Source of the DNA: Triticum aestivum
Taxonomy: Eukaryota; Streptophyta; Magnoliopsida; Poales; Poaceae
Reading direction: 5' to 3'
NCBI RefSeq assembly: GCF_018294505.1
Contig: NC_057813.1
Coordinates: 320,315,191 to 320,379,190 of the forward strand
DNA length: 64,000 nt
Below are positions 31,161 through 42,534 of this stretch, piece after piece. The translations under genes and the position numbers were made by a program. The first letter of the stretch is position 1, and the number at the start of each line of letters is the position of its first letter. Below the pieces are notes generated by a model. It ran no database searches. It worked only from the letters and a program-made list of their open reading frames with translations, and was not told the origin of the DNA.

Positions 31161-31735
31161 ATGGCACCGGTCCGTCATGGTCGCTTAGCCATTCCGCCGT
31201 CATCAGACGATAACTCCAGTTGGGAGGCTAAACCGCGACGGCGGGTAGTCCCCTGCGTAGTTTAGTGCATGTGGCATCCCTGTTGGGTTTGCACGGAACA
31301 CCCACCACACGCTCCGCCGCCAGTTCCCATCGGGAGCTATTGCTTGCCACCATTACCGCCACACCATCGTCGAAAGCCAGTGCCATCGCCCGCTCCGCCG
31401 CCGTGGCCCAAAGGCGGGAGGTGGCCGTCGTGGCCGCCACCCCACTCCCGACCACCATGGACATCACCTGCTCTGCCTCCACGGCCCGAAGACAGGTGGT
31501 GGTGGTCTTGGTCGCCACCCTATCATCGGCCGCCGTGATCGCCAGCCCACCGTCAACCGCCAGGGTCATCACCCGCTCCGCCACCGCCGCTCGAAGGCGG
31601 GAGGCGGAGGTGGGTTCCGGCACGCGCGTCAGCGACCTTGTGTGCTACACCGAGTTCCTGTGGGAGGAGGAGGAGCGCCTCATCGAGCACGCAAAGAGCC
31701 TTACCACTGCCATGGCCGCGGCACACGCTGCCTGA
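31161..31735 (+). pseudogene. Hypothetical GC-rich gene, frame broken
   Basis: ATG 31161 opens MAPVRHGRLAIPPSSDDN..., which stops near 31263. A different frame (ATG at 31265) then runs to 31735 with Ala/Thr/Arg-rich near-repeats (ITRSATAARRREAEVGS, ITCSASTARRQ) and the acidic segment YTEFLWEEEERLIEHAKSL near the end. A TATA box and leader precede it. One stop plus one frameshift would join the parts, so I call it a pseudogene. The family is not recognised. Like the ORF at 41665 it lies in presumed CACTA-derived DNA and could be captured sequence. Confidence 0.4.
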
Positions 31736-32074
31736 GAGGCGAGGAATCAAGCGATCTACGAGGAGAACCACCACTTTAGAGGTGTCGTCTGGAGCGGCAG
31801 AGGACGTTTAAGGTGAGCTTTGCTGAAGTTGCAGTAGTAGCAGGCACCGTATTGCAGTCGTCCAGCTCGTTGGTAGGCTCCTCCTCCTCTGCCTCTTACC
31901 GAGTGCGCTCGGCAAAGGAGAGGCTGACGGAAGTAGTACAAAGCCCCTCGTAGTAGTATTTAGTGGCTATTTTGTTCAGTTCATCCGATTATAGATGTGG
32001 TGGAACTGTACAACATACTTAAAATTAGCTAGTATATAAAGTAGAACTAGCTATTTCAGTACGTGGTTGGCAAC

Positions 32075-35000
32075 TATAACATCCCAAAATTCTAAATTTT
32101 TGAATGTTATATTAATTAAGTAATAATGATTGCTTGTGTGATTTGTTGTGTGAAATTGAGGCAATTTGAAACTTTTGAAAGTTGAATGAGAGGGAATAAA
32201 AGGACTTTCCCAAATGTGTTTCGATCTGAAATGATTTGAAACCTCATTTGAAAGTAATGCAAACTTCATGCCACTCAAGGACTTTCAAGAGAGGACAGGA
32301 AATGACTTCTCTAAAGTTTAAATGAAAGAGACTGGGAAGTTAAACCACTTTTGAAATTCCATTTGGAATCCTTCCCATTTGAATAGTTTCAAATTCCTCT
32401 GACCCATTTCAAAATAAAGAGAGGAGCAATATGACACTCCAAACCAGGGGCAAATTTGAAATATATTTGAATGAGGGGAAAAACAGAAAAGATATGGAAG
32501 TGGTTTGAAATTCAAATTCAAAACCACATAGGAGTTATTTGGGTTTTATTCAAATTATTTTTCTCCAAAAATAAAATATACGAAAATAGGGTAACATGAT
32601 TCCCCACATTAGAAAAGTGGAGAAAAATATATTTGAAATCATTTTGGTATTTTAAAAATAATTTTTATTGGGTTTTATTGCAACAGTAACACTGTTTGCT
32701 TTAGGTTAATTTGTGTTGATTTTATTTGAACCTGAGAAATGGTTCATTTTTTAGGATTTCTTTTTCTAAACATTTTGATATATAATATTTCTATACATAA
32801 TTTTCATTTATTTTGTTTGTCCATTTATTTTCCTGTCTGTCTTTAAAAAATACTTTCGCCACCGATCGCGGAAGCCAGGCCACCGGACTCCGCCGCCCAC
32901 ACGCCACCGTGTACCCGTGCCGGACACCGCCACCTTGCTGCCCTTTTCCCAAGCCACCGCCGCCCATCCCCTGGCCTTTAAAAGCCGGACCCGACCCCTT
33001 CCTCTCCTCCCAAATACCGCCGCTGCAGCCGGAACCGCCGCAACCCGCCACCGCCGGGATCTACGCTGCCGCCGCCAATGTTGTTGCCTCCTCCACCGCT
33101 AGACGCCTCCGCCAGCCGCCGCCACCACGGGCTCTGCCTCGACGCGCCGCACTTCCCTAGCTAATTCGTCGTCACTGCCGACCACTTGAGCTGCCGCCTT
33201 GTTCCAGCCGAAGCCGCTACCACTATCTTCCTTGCCGCCGATGTCGAACGCCGCCGTTGTAAGCCGCCGCAGCCTCTCATCCATCTGATCTCACTTCTAC
33301 GGCCAGGATTAGATCTGTTTTTTCTCTCGAATCGTTTTCCTTTAGTTAGTGAACGTTCACTAGTTTAGCCTCTGTAGCAAATGTTTTCGTTTCTTAAGAT
33401 TCTGTAGCGGACGTTTGTCCTTTAGTTTCTTTGTTTCGTGGCCATGGACTTAGTTGTAGTTTATTTTCTTTGTAGACCAGTCCCTGTTTTTCAAACTAGC
33501 ACAGTTTCTAAACCGTTTGTTCAAATTCAACGAAACCAACGCCAAAATCTTCAGCATGATCTCATCTATCCTGAAAAAGCCAATTTAAAAATATTTTTGA
33601 AAGTTTTGAAATTTGAATTCAAGCAGATTTAAATTTGAACTTCTTTTGATCGTTACTTGAGTTTCGTAAGTCCGATTTGAGTGATTCTTTTTGCAAATTG
33701 AAGCTCTTGACATAAGTTTTATGTTAAGATCAAAATCACATAATTTTGCTACTGTTAAAAATATATTTCTGTCTAGAAGCTTTAATTGATGGTTTTGAAG
33801 TTTTTCGAAGTATTTTTCTTCGTTCTTTTGGATTTTTGAGTGATTGCTTATGTGTGCAAATAATTGCTTGCTTACGATAGATTGATCAGAGTGTGACGAG
33901 TAGAACTACCAGAATTATGAGTATGAAGAATATTCATCAACAGTACAAGGCAAGTGACAGTTTGATCATACTCTTTTATACCTAGTTTTACAATGCATTA
34001 GTTTCACCCTACAAGATTGCATGAGTAGGATTAGGAAGATGTGGATCTGCTATGTAGTTCATGAGGTAGGAACCTATTACCTTTGTTCACCCCGAGAATA
34101 TACGTTATGCTCATAAATTGCTTAGCCATGCTCATAGACAGGGATTGGTATTTGAGATTCATGAAAGTTGCGAGAGTAATAATAACTATTGGAAAACTAA
34201 GGTGGCAACTTTAATACACATCTCGGTGGATTGTTTGGGGCACCTGGAGAAACCAGTGCTTGCCCAAGGGAATCCCGGAGTATCCGTGTGATTACCCTAG
34301 GTCTGCCACCCGGGCTCAACGGGATCATATGATATTTCATGCCTAGAAACTTCCATGTGCATCCACAAGCCATTATGGGCTCTGGCATAGTTGAGTAAGT
34401 TGTGTGACCTCTTTCAGTGGTAGACTAGTAGATATAGGGGAAAGTAGGTGTACCGGTCTACCTAGAGTAAAGAGTAAATACTTCAGAAAGGCTATGTCGA
34501 TCATGGAGGTGGTCGAGTGATGAGGACATGACTACCTTGGATACGACCAAAAATATTGCATACATGCATATTACTCAGGTGATTTCTAGTGCAAACTATT
34601 AAATAATCTATTTATGTTATCGAGAACAAAAATACTTCACACACTTTTGTGTTTTGTCTAATTGCAGGTGTATGGGATATTTGTACAATTCACATATGAA
34701 GATAAGGGAGAAAGAGATGTTTAAGTGTTGTTCAAAAAGTTCTCTCACGTCACTTTTGGGCCAAGAGAAGATAGAGTCCAAATCTCTCACGTTCTGGATT
34801 CAGATTCGGACTGCACAGACATACCTGACTCAAAACGCCAACAACTTTTTCATACGGACTCCGAATTGGGTGATTTTTTTTGTTGGATTATAGATTTTGT
34901 GCTCTTTCCAGCCCAATTGGATTCACCTTCAAATTCGTTCGGAGCGTTGAGATATCGACGAAGCAATCAGACGCTGCAGCAGAATCCGAGTCAAACAACA

Positions 35001-36142
35001 AGTCCAAAGGTGTTGCATCACCTCCACTTGGGCCCATTGGCCTTGTACGACCTAGGGTTAGTTTTAGGCTGCCTTGGGACGTCCTCCCACCTCCTAGGCC
35101 GCCAACGCTTGCTCCTATATAAGTAGATCCATCTAGTAGCTTTTTGCTGGGGATTTGTTTAGTTAAAAGTTAGCCATTGCAACTTCATGTACTTCGTTTG
35201 TGTCCAACGACCTGACCAAGACTGCTTACGGATCCCCACCTTTATCAATACTTCATATATACTCGCAATATTCAGATTGCTTTTATCATATTCTTGCTCG
35301 TTCTTCGATTGCTTGCAGGAATAGACCTTCGTGGTCAGGTTGATCGTGCTCCGGCGTGGTCAATAACCCCAGGAGATTGGTTTAGCGATTGCTAAGGCGC
35401 AACATCGTGCATGTTTGTAGTCGGATTGTCAAAGTCGTCTCCACCAAATCGATAGTTATCATCTTATCGAAAGATCGGGACACCCCGCCTCTATCATCGA
35501 GTCTTGTGGGGAAAAGTGCACAAACCACTACAGAGTGTACACACTAATCATGATTAGCCTTGTCCCCGGTTATGGACAACTTTGAGTATCTAGAAGTGAA
35601 TTATTGGTTGATCTCATCACTCTATTTAATTAATGTATTGGGTTATTAATAATTTGGGAATATTTTGGGATGGAGTTGGAGGAACCTTCTCAATATTGGC
35701 ATAAACTTAGTAGTAAAAATAAAAATTATTCCTTTGTTGTAGGGAAAAATTAGCTTTATGCCAAATTAAACTTAGAGCCTCCACCAGCCAAATATGCATA
35801 TAGAGATAAATATTTTCATTATTATTCTATGGTGTGAAATTGCCAGTACATTCAATGTACTAACCTACATGGCTGCAACATCTCGTGTGGCAGGAATCTT
35901 ACGACGAGTAAGTGATACGTTAGGGTTACGATGTCTACACTCAACTTTGCCGTTGGTATTGTTGGGACTCCACAACTTTGTTGTTACTTCCGCTATATGG
36001 ATTGAGGTTATAGTATCTATGTCACTTTTTTACATGTGATGGCACTCTGTTATAAATCCTCGAGTACTGTGTGTGTCAGCATACCGATCTAGGGATGACA
36101 CTTAAGCACAGAGACTTGATCCATTTGGGTTGGGTCGCTACA
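32075..36142 (+). mobile_element. Solo LTR of the element X family, with a nested solo LTR
   Basis: The start (TATAACATCCCAAAATTC, TG changed to TA) and the end (GGGTCGCTACA) match the X LTR at 3853-7079 throughout, including the AT-rich first part, GC-rich centre with TTTAAAAG promoter-like box, and the terminal 260 bp. There is no primer site or gag on either side. Flanks GCAAC (32070-32074) and ACAAC (36143-36147) differ by one transition, fitting an aged 5-bp duplication. It arose by recombination between two LTRs. Length without the insert is about 3.1 kb. Confidence 0.85.
34518..35496 (+). mobile_element. 979-bp solo LTR nested in the X-family solo LTR
   Basis: TGATGAGGACATGAC begins and CCCCGCCTCTATCA ends this segment. 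It is flanked by perfect 5-bp duplicates TCGAG (34513-34517 and 35497-35501). Removing the segment plus one duplicate restores the continuous text of the X LTR (compare GATCGAGTCTAGTGGGG at 6432 onward). A TATA box (TATATAAG, 35116-35123) lies inside in the forward sense. It has no internal region, hence a solo LTR. I do not assign a family. Confidence 0.93.
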
Positions 36143-36288
36143 ACAACAAGTGGGGAAAAGTTTGGTCGGTTCAGCTGTTGAGTTGAATTGTTTGTATAAA
36201 TTAAGTATGATTCCTTAATCTATAGATGAAATCTATGCTTAATTACTGAATTTTAGTTGCAAAAATTAGATAGTGCTAGTGATTTTTA

Positions 36289-36408
36289 GCTGCATATTTC
36301 GACAAATCGCAGTGTTACAAGGTTGACGAATGGCAATGTTACTAGATCAACAAATGTCAATCTTTCAAGTTTTACAAATGGCAACCTACCCAATATGATA
36401 GATGCAAA
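36289..36408. repeat. 24-bp degenerate tandem repeat
   Basis: Five consecutive 24-base units (36289, 36313, 36337, 36361, 36385) end in variants of ...ACAAATGGCAA; a sixth, weaker unit may follow. The unit length keeps one frame open on each strand: TNGN-type octapeptides on the plus strand and LPFV-type octapeptides on the minus strand. Confidence 0.75.
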
Positions 36409-36432
36409 TCTTACCAAATTGTTTCTAATTGG

Positions 36433-37380
36433 TTGCACACGGGTCATCCAAAACAACCGTTTGCATTGAAGAGATGCACAAGTCCTACGCTCGCTTTGCA
36501 TATGGGTGTTCTATCTAAAACGTTCACGATCAAGAGCTGCACAAATCCTACTCAGCACATTTTCCCTAGGCTTCCTGGGGAAGCTGTCGATGAACATGAT
36601 GCTTGCTATTCTTGTGGCCATGAAGCCAATATTTATGAAGATGAATTTGCTATAGTTCCTTATGTTAAAAATGAGATCGTTGCTATTGCACCCATGCTTG
36701 ATAGCTCCCTCAACGAAAAGCATGATTTAAATGATTTTACTATAAATTCTCTTGATGTCAATTGTGCTAATAATATGCAAAACCCTAAGCTTGGGGATGC
36801 TAGTTTTGCTATGTCTACTACTTGTTGCAATGATCATGATTGGGGTGATTCTTCTTATGATCTTGAAAATTTATTTAATCCCCATGATGAATATGAGATT
36901 GATGATATTGTTTGCAATAATATTGAAAGTGGGTTTGGAAGAGTTTCAACTTTAGATCCCACATATTTGGATAACATTCAACTTTATGAAATTTTTGATA
37001 AAAGTGAGCTTGGAGAAATCATGACTTTAGTTAATGATAATCCCACTATTTTGGAAGAGTGTCAACTTCGCATGCATGTGGATCGTGTTGAGAATATGTT
37101 ATGTTATAGCTATATTGTCGAGTTTTCTTATGATCCTACATGTAATTATTATGAGAGAGGAAAATATGGTTATAGAAATTTTCATGTTACTAAATTACCT
37201 CTCGTTATGTTGAGATTGCTATTGTTCCTTTCCGCTTCCTTGCATATGCTAGTTTTTGCTTGCTATGATAATTTGTTTGCCTATAAGATGCCTATGCATA
37301 GGAAGTATGTTAGACTTAGATGTGTTTGTCATGTGTTTCATGATGCTCTGTTAGTGCTTCAATTCTTGTCTTTCATGTGA
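36433..37380 (+). CDS. Chimeric 315-codon ORF: unrelated N-terminus fused to an LTR-element gag-like region
   Basis: The frame begins at ATG 36433. Its first 52 codons come from sequence outside the retroelement (MHTGHPKQPFALKRCTSP...), which resembles CACTA subterminal text. From 36589 it follows the gag-like ORF of copy B (DEHDACYSCGHEANIY...) and ends with a hydrophobic tail (LRLLLFLSASLHMLVFACY) at 37380. In copy B the same region has a stop at 45320, absent here. The original N-terminal part of the gag-like protein is missing. No promoter is evident, and function is doubtful; I regard the open frame as accidental. Confidence 0.5.
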   Translation: MHTGHPKQPFALKRCTSPTLALHMGVLSKTFTIKSCTNPTQHIFPRLPGEAVDEHDACYSCGHEANIYEDEFAIVPYVKNEIVAIAPMLDSSLNEKHDLNDFTINSLDVNCANNMQNPKLGDASFAMSTTCCNDHDWGDSSYDLENLFNPHDEYEIDDIVCNNIESGFGRVSTLDPTYLDNIQLYEIFDKSELGEIMTLVNDNPTILEECQLRMHVDRVENMLCYSYIVEFSYDPTCNYYERGKYGYRNFHVTKLPLVMLRLLLFLSASLHMLVFACYDNLFAYKMPMHRKYVRLRCVCHVFHDALLVLQFLSFM

Positions 37381-40300
37381 GCATCATCAAAATTATTTAT
37401 GCCTAGCTAGGGGTGTTAAACGATAGCGCTTGTTGGGAGGCGACCCAATTTTAGTTTTTGTTCTTTGTTTTTGTTCCTGTTTAGTGTTAAATTTTGTTTC
37501 TACTTTCTGGTTAGATGTGGTTTTATGTTTTAATTAGTGTTTGTGCCAAGTAGAACCTATAGGATAAGCTAGGATGATAGTTGATTTGATTCTGCTGAAA
37601 AACAGAAACTTTGCGCTAACGAGAAAAAATTCAATAAATCACAGAAATGTGCTTTCGCATTGATTCTTTTTGCTTCTGATCAATAATTTTTTTCCAGTAC
37701 GTACTATTTTAGTAGAATTTTTAGAGTTCCAAAAGTTTGTGTTAGTTACAGATTGCTACAGACTGTTCTGTTTTGACAGATTCTGTTTTTCGTGTGTTGT
37801 TGGCTTATTTCGATGCATCTATGGCTAATAAATTAGTTTATAAACCATAAGGAAGTTGGAATATAGTAGGTTTAACACCAATATAAATAAAGAATGAGTT
37901 CATTACAGTACCTTAAAGTAGTCTTTTGTTTTCTTTCTCTAACGGAGCTCACGAGATTTCTATTGAGTTTTGTGTTGTGAAGTTTTCAAGTTTTGGGTGA
38001 ATTCTTTTGATGGATTATGTAACAAGGAGTGGCAAGAGCCTAAGCTTGGGGATGCCCATGGCACCCCCAATATAATCCAAGGACACTAAAAAGTCAAAGC
38101 TTGGGGATGCCCCGGAAGGCATCCCCTCTTTCATCCACTTCCATCGGTAATTTACTTGGAGCTATGTTTTTATTCACCAACATGATATGTGTTTTACTTG
38201 GAGCGTCTTGTATTATTTGAGTCTTTGCTTGTTAGTTTACCACAATCATGCTTGTTGTACACACCTTTTGAGAGAGCCATACATGATTTGGAATTTGATA
38301 GAATACTCTATGTGCTTCACTTATATCTTTTGAGCTTGATAGTTGCTCATAGTGCTTCACTTATATCTTTTTGAGCGTGATAATTTTTGCTCTAGTGCTT
38401 CACTTAGATCTTTTAGAGCACGATGATGGATTTGTTTTAAAGAAACCTTATCTCTCATGCTTCACTTAGATTATTTTGAGAGTCGTTAATACCATGGTAA
38501 TTTGCTTAATGTTAATATACTTGGTGTTCAAGATATGTGAAACTTTCTTTTGAGTGCGTTGAATACTAAGATAAGTTTGATGCTTGATAATTGTTTTGAG
38601 ATATGGAGGTAATAATATCAAAGTCATGCTAGTTGAGTAGTTGTGAATTTGAGAAATACTTGTGTTGAAGTTTGTAAGTCCCGTAGCATGCACGTATGGT
38701 TAAAGTTGTGTAACAAATTTGAAACATGAAGTGTACCTGGCTTGTGCATCCTTATGAGTGGCGGTCGGGGACGAGAGATGGTCTTTTCCTACCAATCTAT
38801 CCTCCTAGGAGCATGCGCGTAGTACTTGATTTTTGATGACTTCTAAATTTTTGCAATAAGTATATGAGTTCTTTTGACTAATGTTGAGTACATGGATTAT
38901 ACGCACTTTTACCTTTCCGCCATTGCTAGCCTCTTCGGTACTGTGCATTGCCCTTTCTCACATTGAGAGTTGGTGCAAACTTTGCTGGTGCATCCAAACT
39001 CCGTGATACGATACGATCTATCACACATAAACCTCCCTATATCTTCCTCAAAACAGCCACCATACCTACCTATTATGGCATTTCCGTAGCCATTCCGAGA
39101 TATATTGCCATGCAACTTTCCACCGTTCCATTCATCATTATTATGACATACATTACTTTTGTCATATTGTCATTGCATGATCAGGTAGTTGACATCGTAT
39201 TTGTGGCAAAGCCACCATGCATTATTTTTCATACATTTCACTCTTGATTCATTGCACCATCCCGGTACACTGCCGGAGGCATTCATATAGAGTCATACCT
39301 TGTTCTAGTTTCGAGTTGTAATCCTCATGTTGTAATCAATAGAAGTGTGATGATCAGCATTATTAGAGCATTGCCCAAATAAAAAAAAGGAGAAACGCCA
39401 AAATAAAAAAAAGGAAGGCCCAAAAAAAAGGGCAACACTACTATCTCTTTTTCCACACTTGTGTTTCAAAGTAGCACCATGTTCTTCATGTAGTGAGTCT
39501 CATATTTTGTGCTTCAAAGTAGCACCTCGTTCTTCATGTAGTGAGTCTCATATATTGTGCTTCAAAGTAGAACCATGTTTTTCATATAGTGAGTCTCATA
39601 AGTTGTCTTTTTCATACTAGTGGGAATTTTTCATTATAGAACTTGGCTTGTATATTCCTACGATGGGCTTCCTCAAATGCCCTAGGTCTTCATGAGCAAG
39701 CAAGTTGGATGCACACCCACTACTTTTCTTTTGTTGAGCATTCATAGCTCTAGTGCATCCGTTGCATGGCAATCCCTACTCCTCATGTTGACATCAATTG
39801 ATGGGCATCTCCATAGCCCGTTGATTATCCTCGTCAATGTGAGACTTTCTCCTTTTTTGTCTTCTCCACACAATCCCCATCATCATATTCTATTCCACCC
39901 ATAGTGTTATATCCATGGCTCACGCTCATGTATTGCGTGAAGGTTCAAAAAGTTTGAGATTATGTAAGTATGAAACAATTGCTTTGCTTGTCATCGGGGG
40001 TATAGAAGTTGGGAACATCTTTGTGTGACAAAAATGAAGCATAGCCTAACTATATTTTTTTGTAGGGATGAACTTTCTTTGGCCATGTTATTTTGAGATG
40101 ACATAATTATTTTGATTAGTGTGCTTGAAGTATTATTATGTCAATATGAACTTTTGTCTTGAATCTTTCGTATCTGAATATTCATGTCACAATTAAGAAG
40201 ATTTACATTGAAATTATGCCAAAGTATCACTCCGCATCAAAATTTCTCTTTTTATCATTTACCTACTCGAGGACGAGCAGGAATTAAGCTTGGGGATGCC

Positions 40301-40912
40301 TGATACGTCTCCAACGTATCTATAATTTTTGATTGCTCCATGCTACTTTATCTATTGTTTTGGACTATAATGGGCTTTATTTTCCACTTTTATATTATTT
40401 TTGGGACTAACCTATTAACCGGAGGCCCAGCCCAGAATTGCTGTTTTTTTGCCTATTTCAGTGTTTCGAAGAAACGGAATATCAAACGGAGTGCAAATAG
40501 AATGAAACCTTTGGAAACGTGATCTTCTCACGGAACGTGATCCAGGAGACTTGGACCCTACTCCAAGGAGTACCAGAGGCGGTCACGATGGCGGGGGGGG
40601 GGGGCGCCCTCACCCCTGGGCGCGCCCCCTACCTTGTGGGCCCCCTGATGCTCCACCGACGTACTCCTTCCTCCTATATATAGCTACGTACCCCCAACAG
40701 ATCGGGGACAGAGCCAAAAACCTAATTCCACTGCCGTAACTTCCTATATCCACGAGATCCCATCTTGGGGCCTGTTCTGGAGCTCCGCCGGAGGGGGCAT
40801 CCACCACGGAGGGCTTCTACATCATCACCATAGCCCCTCCGATGAAGTGTGAGTAGTTTACTTCAGACCTTCGGGTCCATAGTTAGTAGCTAGATGGCTT
40901 CTTCTCTCTTTT
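36589..40912 (+). mobile_element. Copy A: doubly truncated non-autonomous LTR element
   Basis: From 36589 to 40300 the text matches the interior of copy B (44909-48620), both 3712 bases long, with only scattered differences. A GAATTAAGCTTGGGGATGCC tract precedes an LTR that starts TGATACGTCTCC at 40301 but stops after about 612 of 1563 bases, at 40912. The 5' LTR, primer site and first part of the gag-like ORF are missing. The 2.9-kb part after 37380 is non-coding, with AT-rich repeats such as GCTTCACTTA(GT)ATCTTTT (38300-38480) and CTTCAAAGTAG(CA)ACC (39470-39560). No flanking duplication is expected after such losses. Confidence 0.88.
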
Positions 40913-42534
40913 AAGAAGAGGCAACATATATCGTTTCGTCCCCCAAGGTGGCACGTACCCTACTGAAACCATCAGGCTTGTTGTGAGAGAAGCTCTGGTT
41001 TGCGAGAAGCTTACAACCACACCTGCCCCAAATGGGACAATATTTTTAACACGGCATGTCGCTGCCGTTCCATGATGTCATGTCAAGTTTCATGAATTTC
41101 GGACGAGTCTTCGATTTACTAGAATGCTAAAAGCATGTATCTCAATGTTAGCGGCTGAGCGACAGTGTCAAGGTGTTTGACATTCATTCTCATTTCTTGC
41201 ATGTGACGTAAGCTTGCAACCAAGGACAAACATTTGATTTTGCAACCCATTTTTATGGACTGGAGCATGTGCTTCAATTTTTAATTGTGCACCTGAAATT
41301 GTTAGAAAACCAATTTAATGTATACAATTTCCAAATGAACCCTGAATAATTCCAATATTTTTATGACACACATATAGTTGCATGTTCACTGTAGATAAAA
41401 GGTCTAGCAATTCAAACACCGTCCATTGCCGTTGTGACCCCATTATGTAATTCAAATCAAAATGAAAAATCAAGTAGATCCCACACAGTTTATTATTACC
41501 AACCGTGTGGGATGCAGTACAAAATATCCTAGAGCATCGTCCGTGTATAGTACACCTATGGCTTACACGAGAAGGTGCATCGGATACACTCCACAGCCGG
41601 CGTGTCAAGCACACTAGCTCGCTCCCCAAATATCATTTCATTGTTCAATCGTCACCGGTGAAATATGGGGACATGGACCCATGCCGTGAGCGCAACTTCG
41701 GCGGCCCACTCCGGCGATAGCGCGGTCGCAGCCGCCATGCGCGTGCTAACAAGGTACATGAGCGCGGCCGCAATCTGCGACAGGGCGGCCAAGGCAGCCC
41801 AAACGGCCCTTGTTGCTTCTCAGGTGGCGGGAGCAACATCTGCCTCGGGGATAGCAGCTAACGAGAGTGGCAGAGCAGATGTCCGTTCCATAGCAGCGGC
41901 CTTAGCCATTATGGGGGCCACCAAAGACCATGTCGAGGCCGCCCACGCCCAGCTCGTGGCGGTCACCGCACAAATCGAACAAAGCTTCTCCGACAACTGT
42001 CGGCCACCCACGACCGAAGAGTTGGCAATCGCCGAGAGCATTCGAGCAGCCATTCGTTCCTCCGCCGCTTTCCTTGCAAAGATGGAGTGGATGGTGAGCT
42101 CGTGGAGGCCTTTTCCAAAGAGATGGCGGGCGCGGATGGGGAGATGCTTGCCGAATATGGTGCGATGGATGCCATGGAGCTCCTTCCCTAGGAGAGCGTC
42201 GGGCGCGAGCTAGACATGGAGGAGGCGGCAGAGATCGACGAGCACCAGCCATAGCAGTACTCTTTGTTTTGTTTAATTAAGAGTGACGGTCTTTAATTTG
42301 TTAGAGTAATCTTTAGGCCATCTAGCTCTGTTTAATTGATGAACTTGCTCGATTAAGAAGTGTGGGTATGTTGTAGTCTCCTTTGTGTACCCAAATTACG
42401 CAATGATGTGGATGAGCGGTGTAACCAGGGAAATTGAAACCAAATTTTTTGACGTTCAAACTTATCACACACGGGTTAAGTTATCTGAATCGTCTGTGAT
42501 GTTCACATATCGTACACAATTCCGAATAAGGGAC
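40913..42534 (+). other. Transposon-derived region (probably CACTA interior) with a gene-like ORF
   Basis: This 1.6-kb segment lies between truncated copy A and intact copy B. It holds AT-rich text, a GC-rich ORF (41665) and, at its right end, phrases such as ATCACACACGGGTTAAG, ATCGTCTGTGATG and TCGTACACAATTCCG that resemble the CACTA subterminal repeats at 28420-29330. Copy B is inserted at its right end; its continuation is 50189-50427. Confidence 0.45.
41665..42213 (+). pseudogene. Hypothetical Ala-rich protein, C-terminal frame shifted
   Basis: ATG 41665 opens MGTWTHAVSATSAAHSGDSA..., a soluble, Ala-rich, helix-prone protein with segments such as IAAALAIMGATKDHVEAAHA and EELAIAESIRAAIRSS. 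After about residue 140 the open frame becomes Trp/Arg-rich and implausible. In the next frame the DNA encodes an acidic tail (GELVEAFSKEMAGADGEML, then LDMEEAAEIDEHQ up to about 42250). So a frameshift near 42085 is likely. I recognise no family. The position in transposon-derived DNA suggests captured sequence. Confidence 0.4.

Noticed and set aside
32813..33368. Pro- and Ala-rich ORFs on both strands
   Set aside because: They lie in the GC-rich centre of the solo LTR, equivalent to the non-coding centre of the X LTR.
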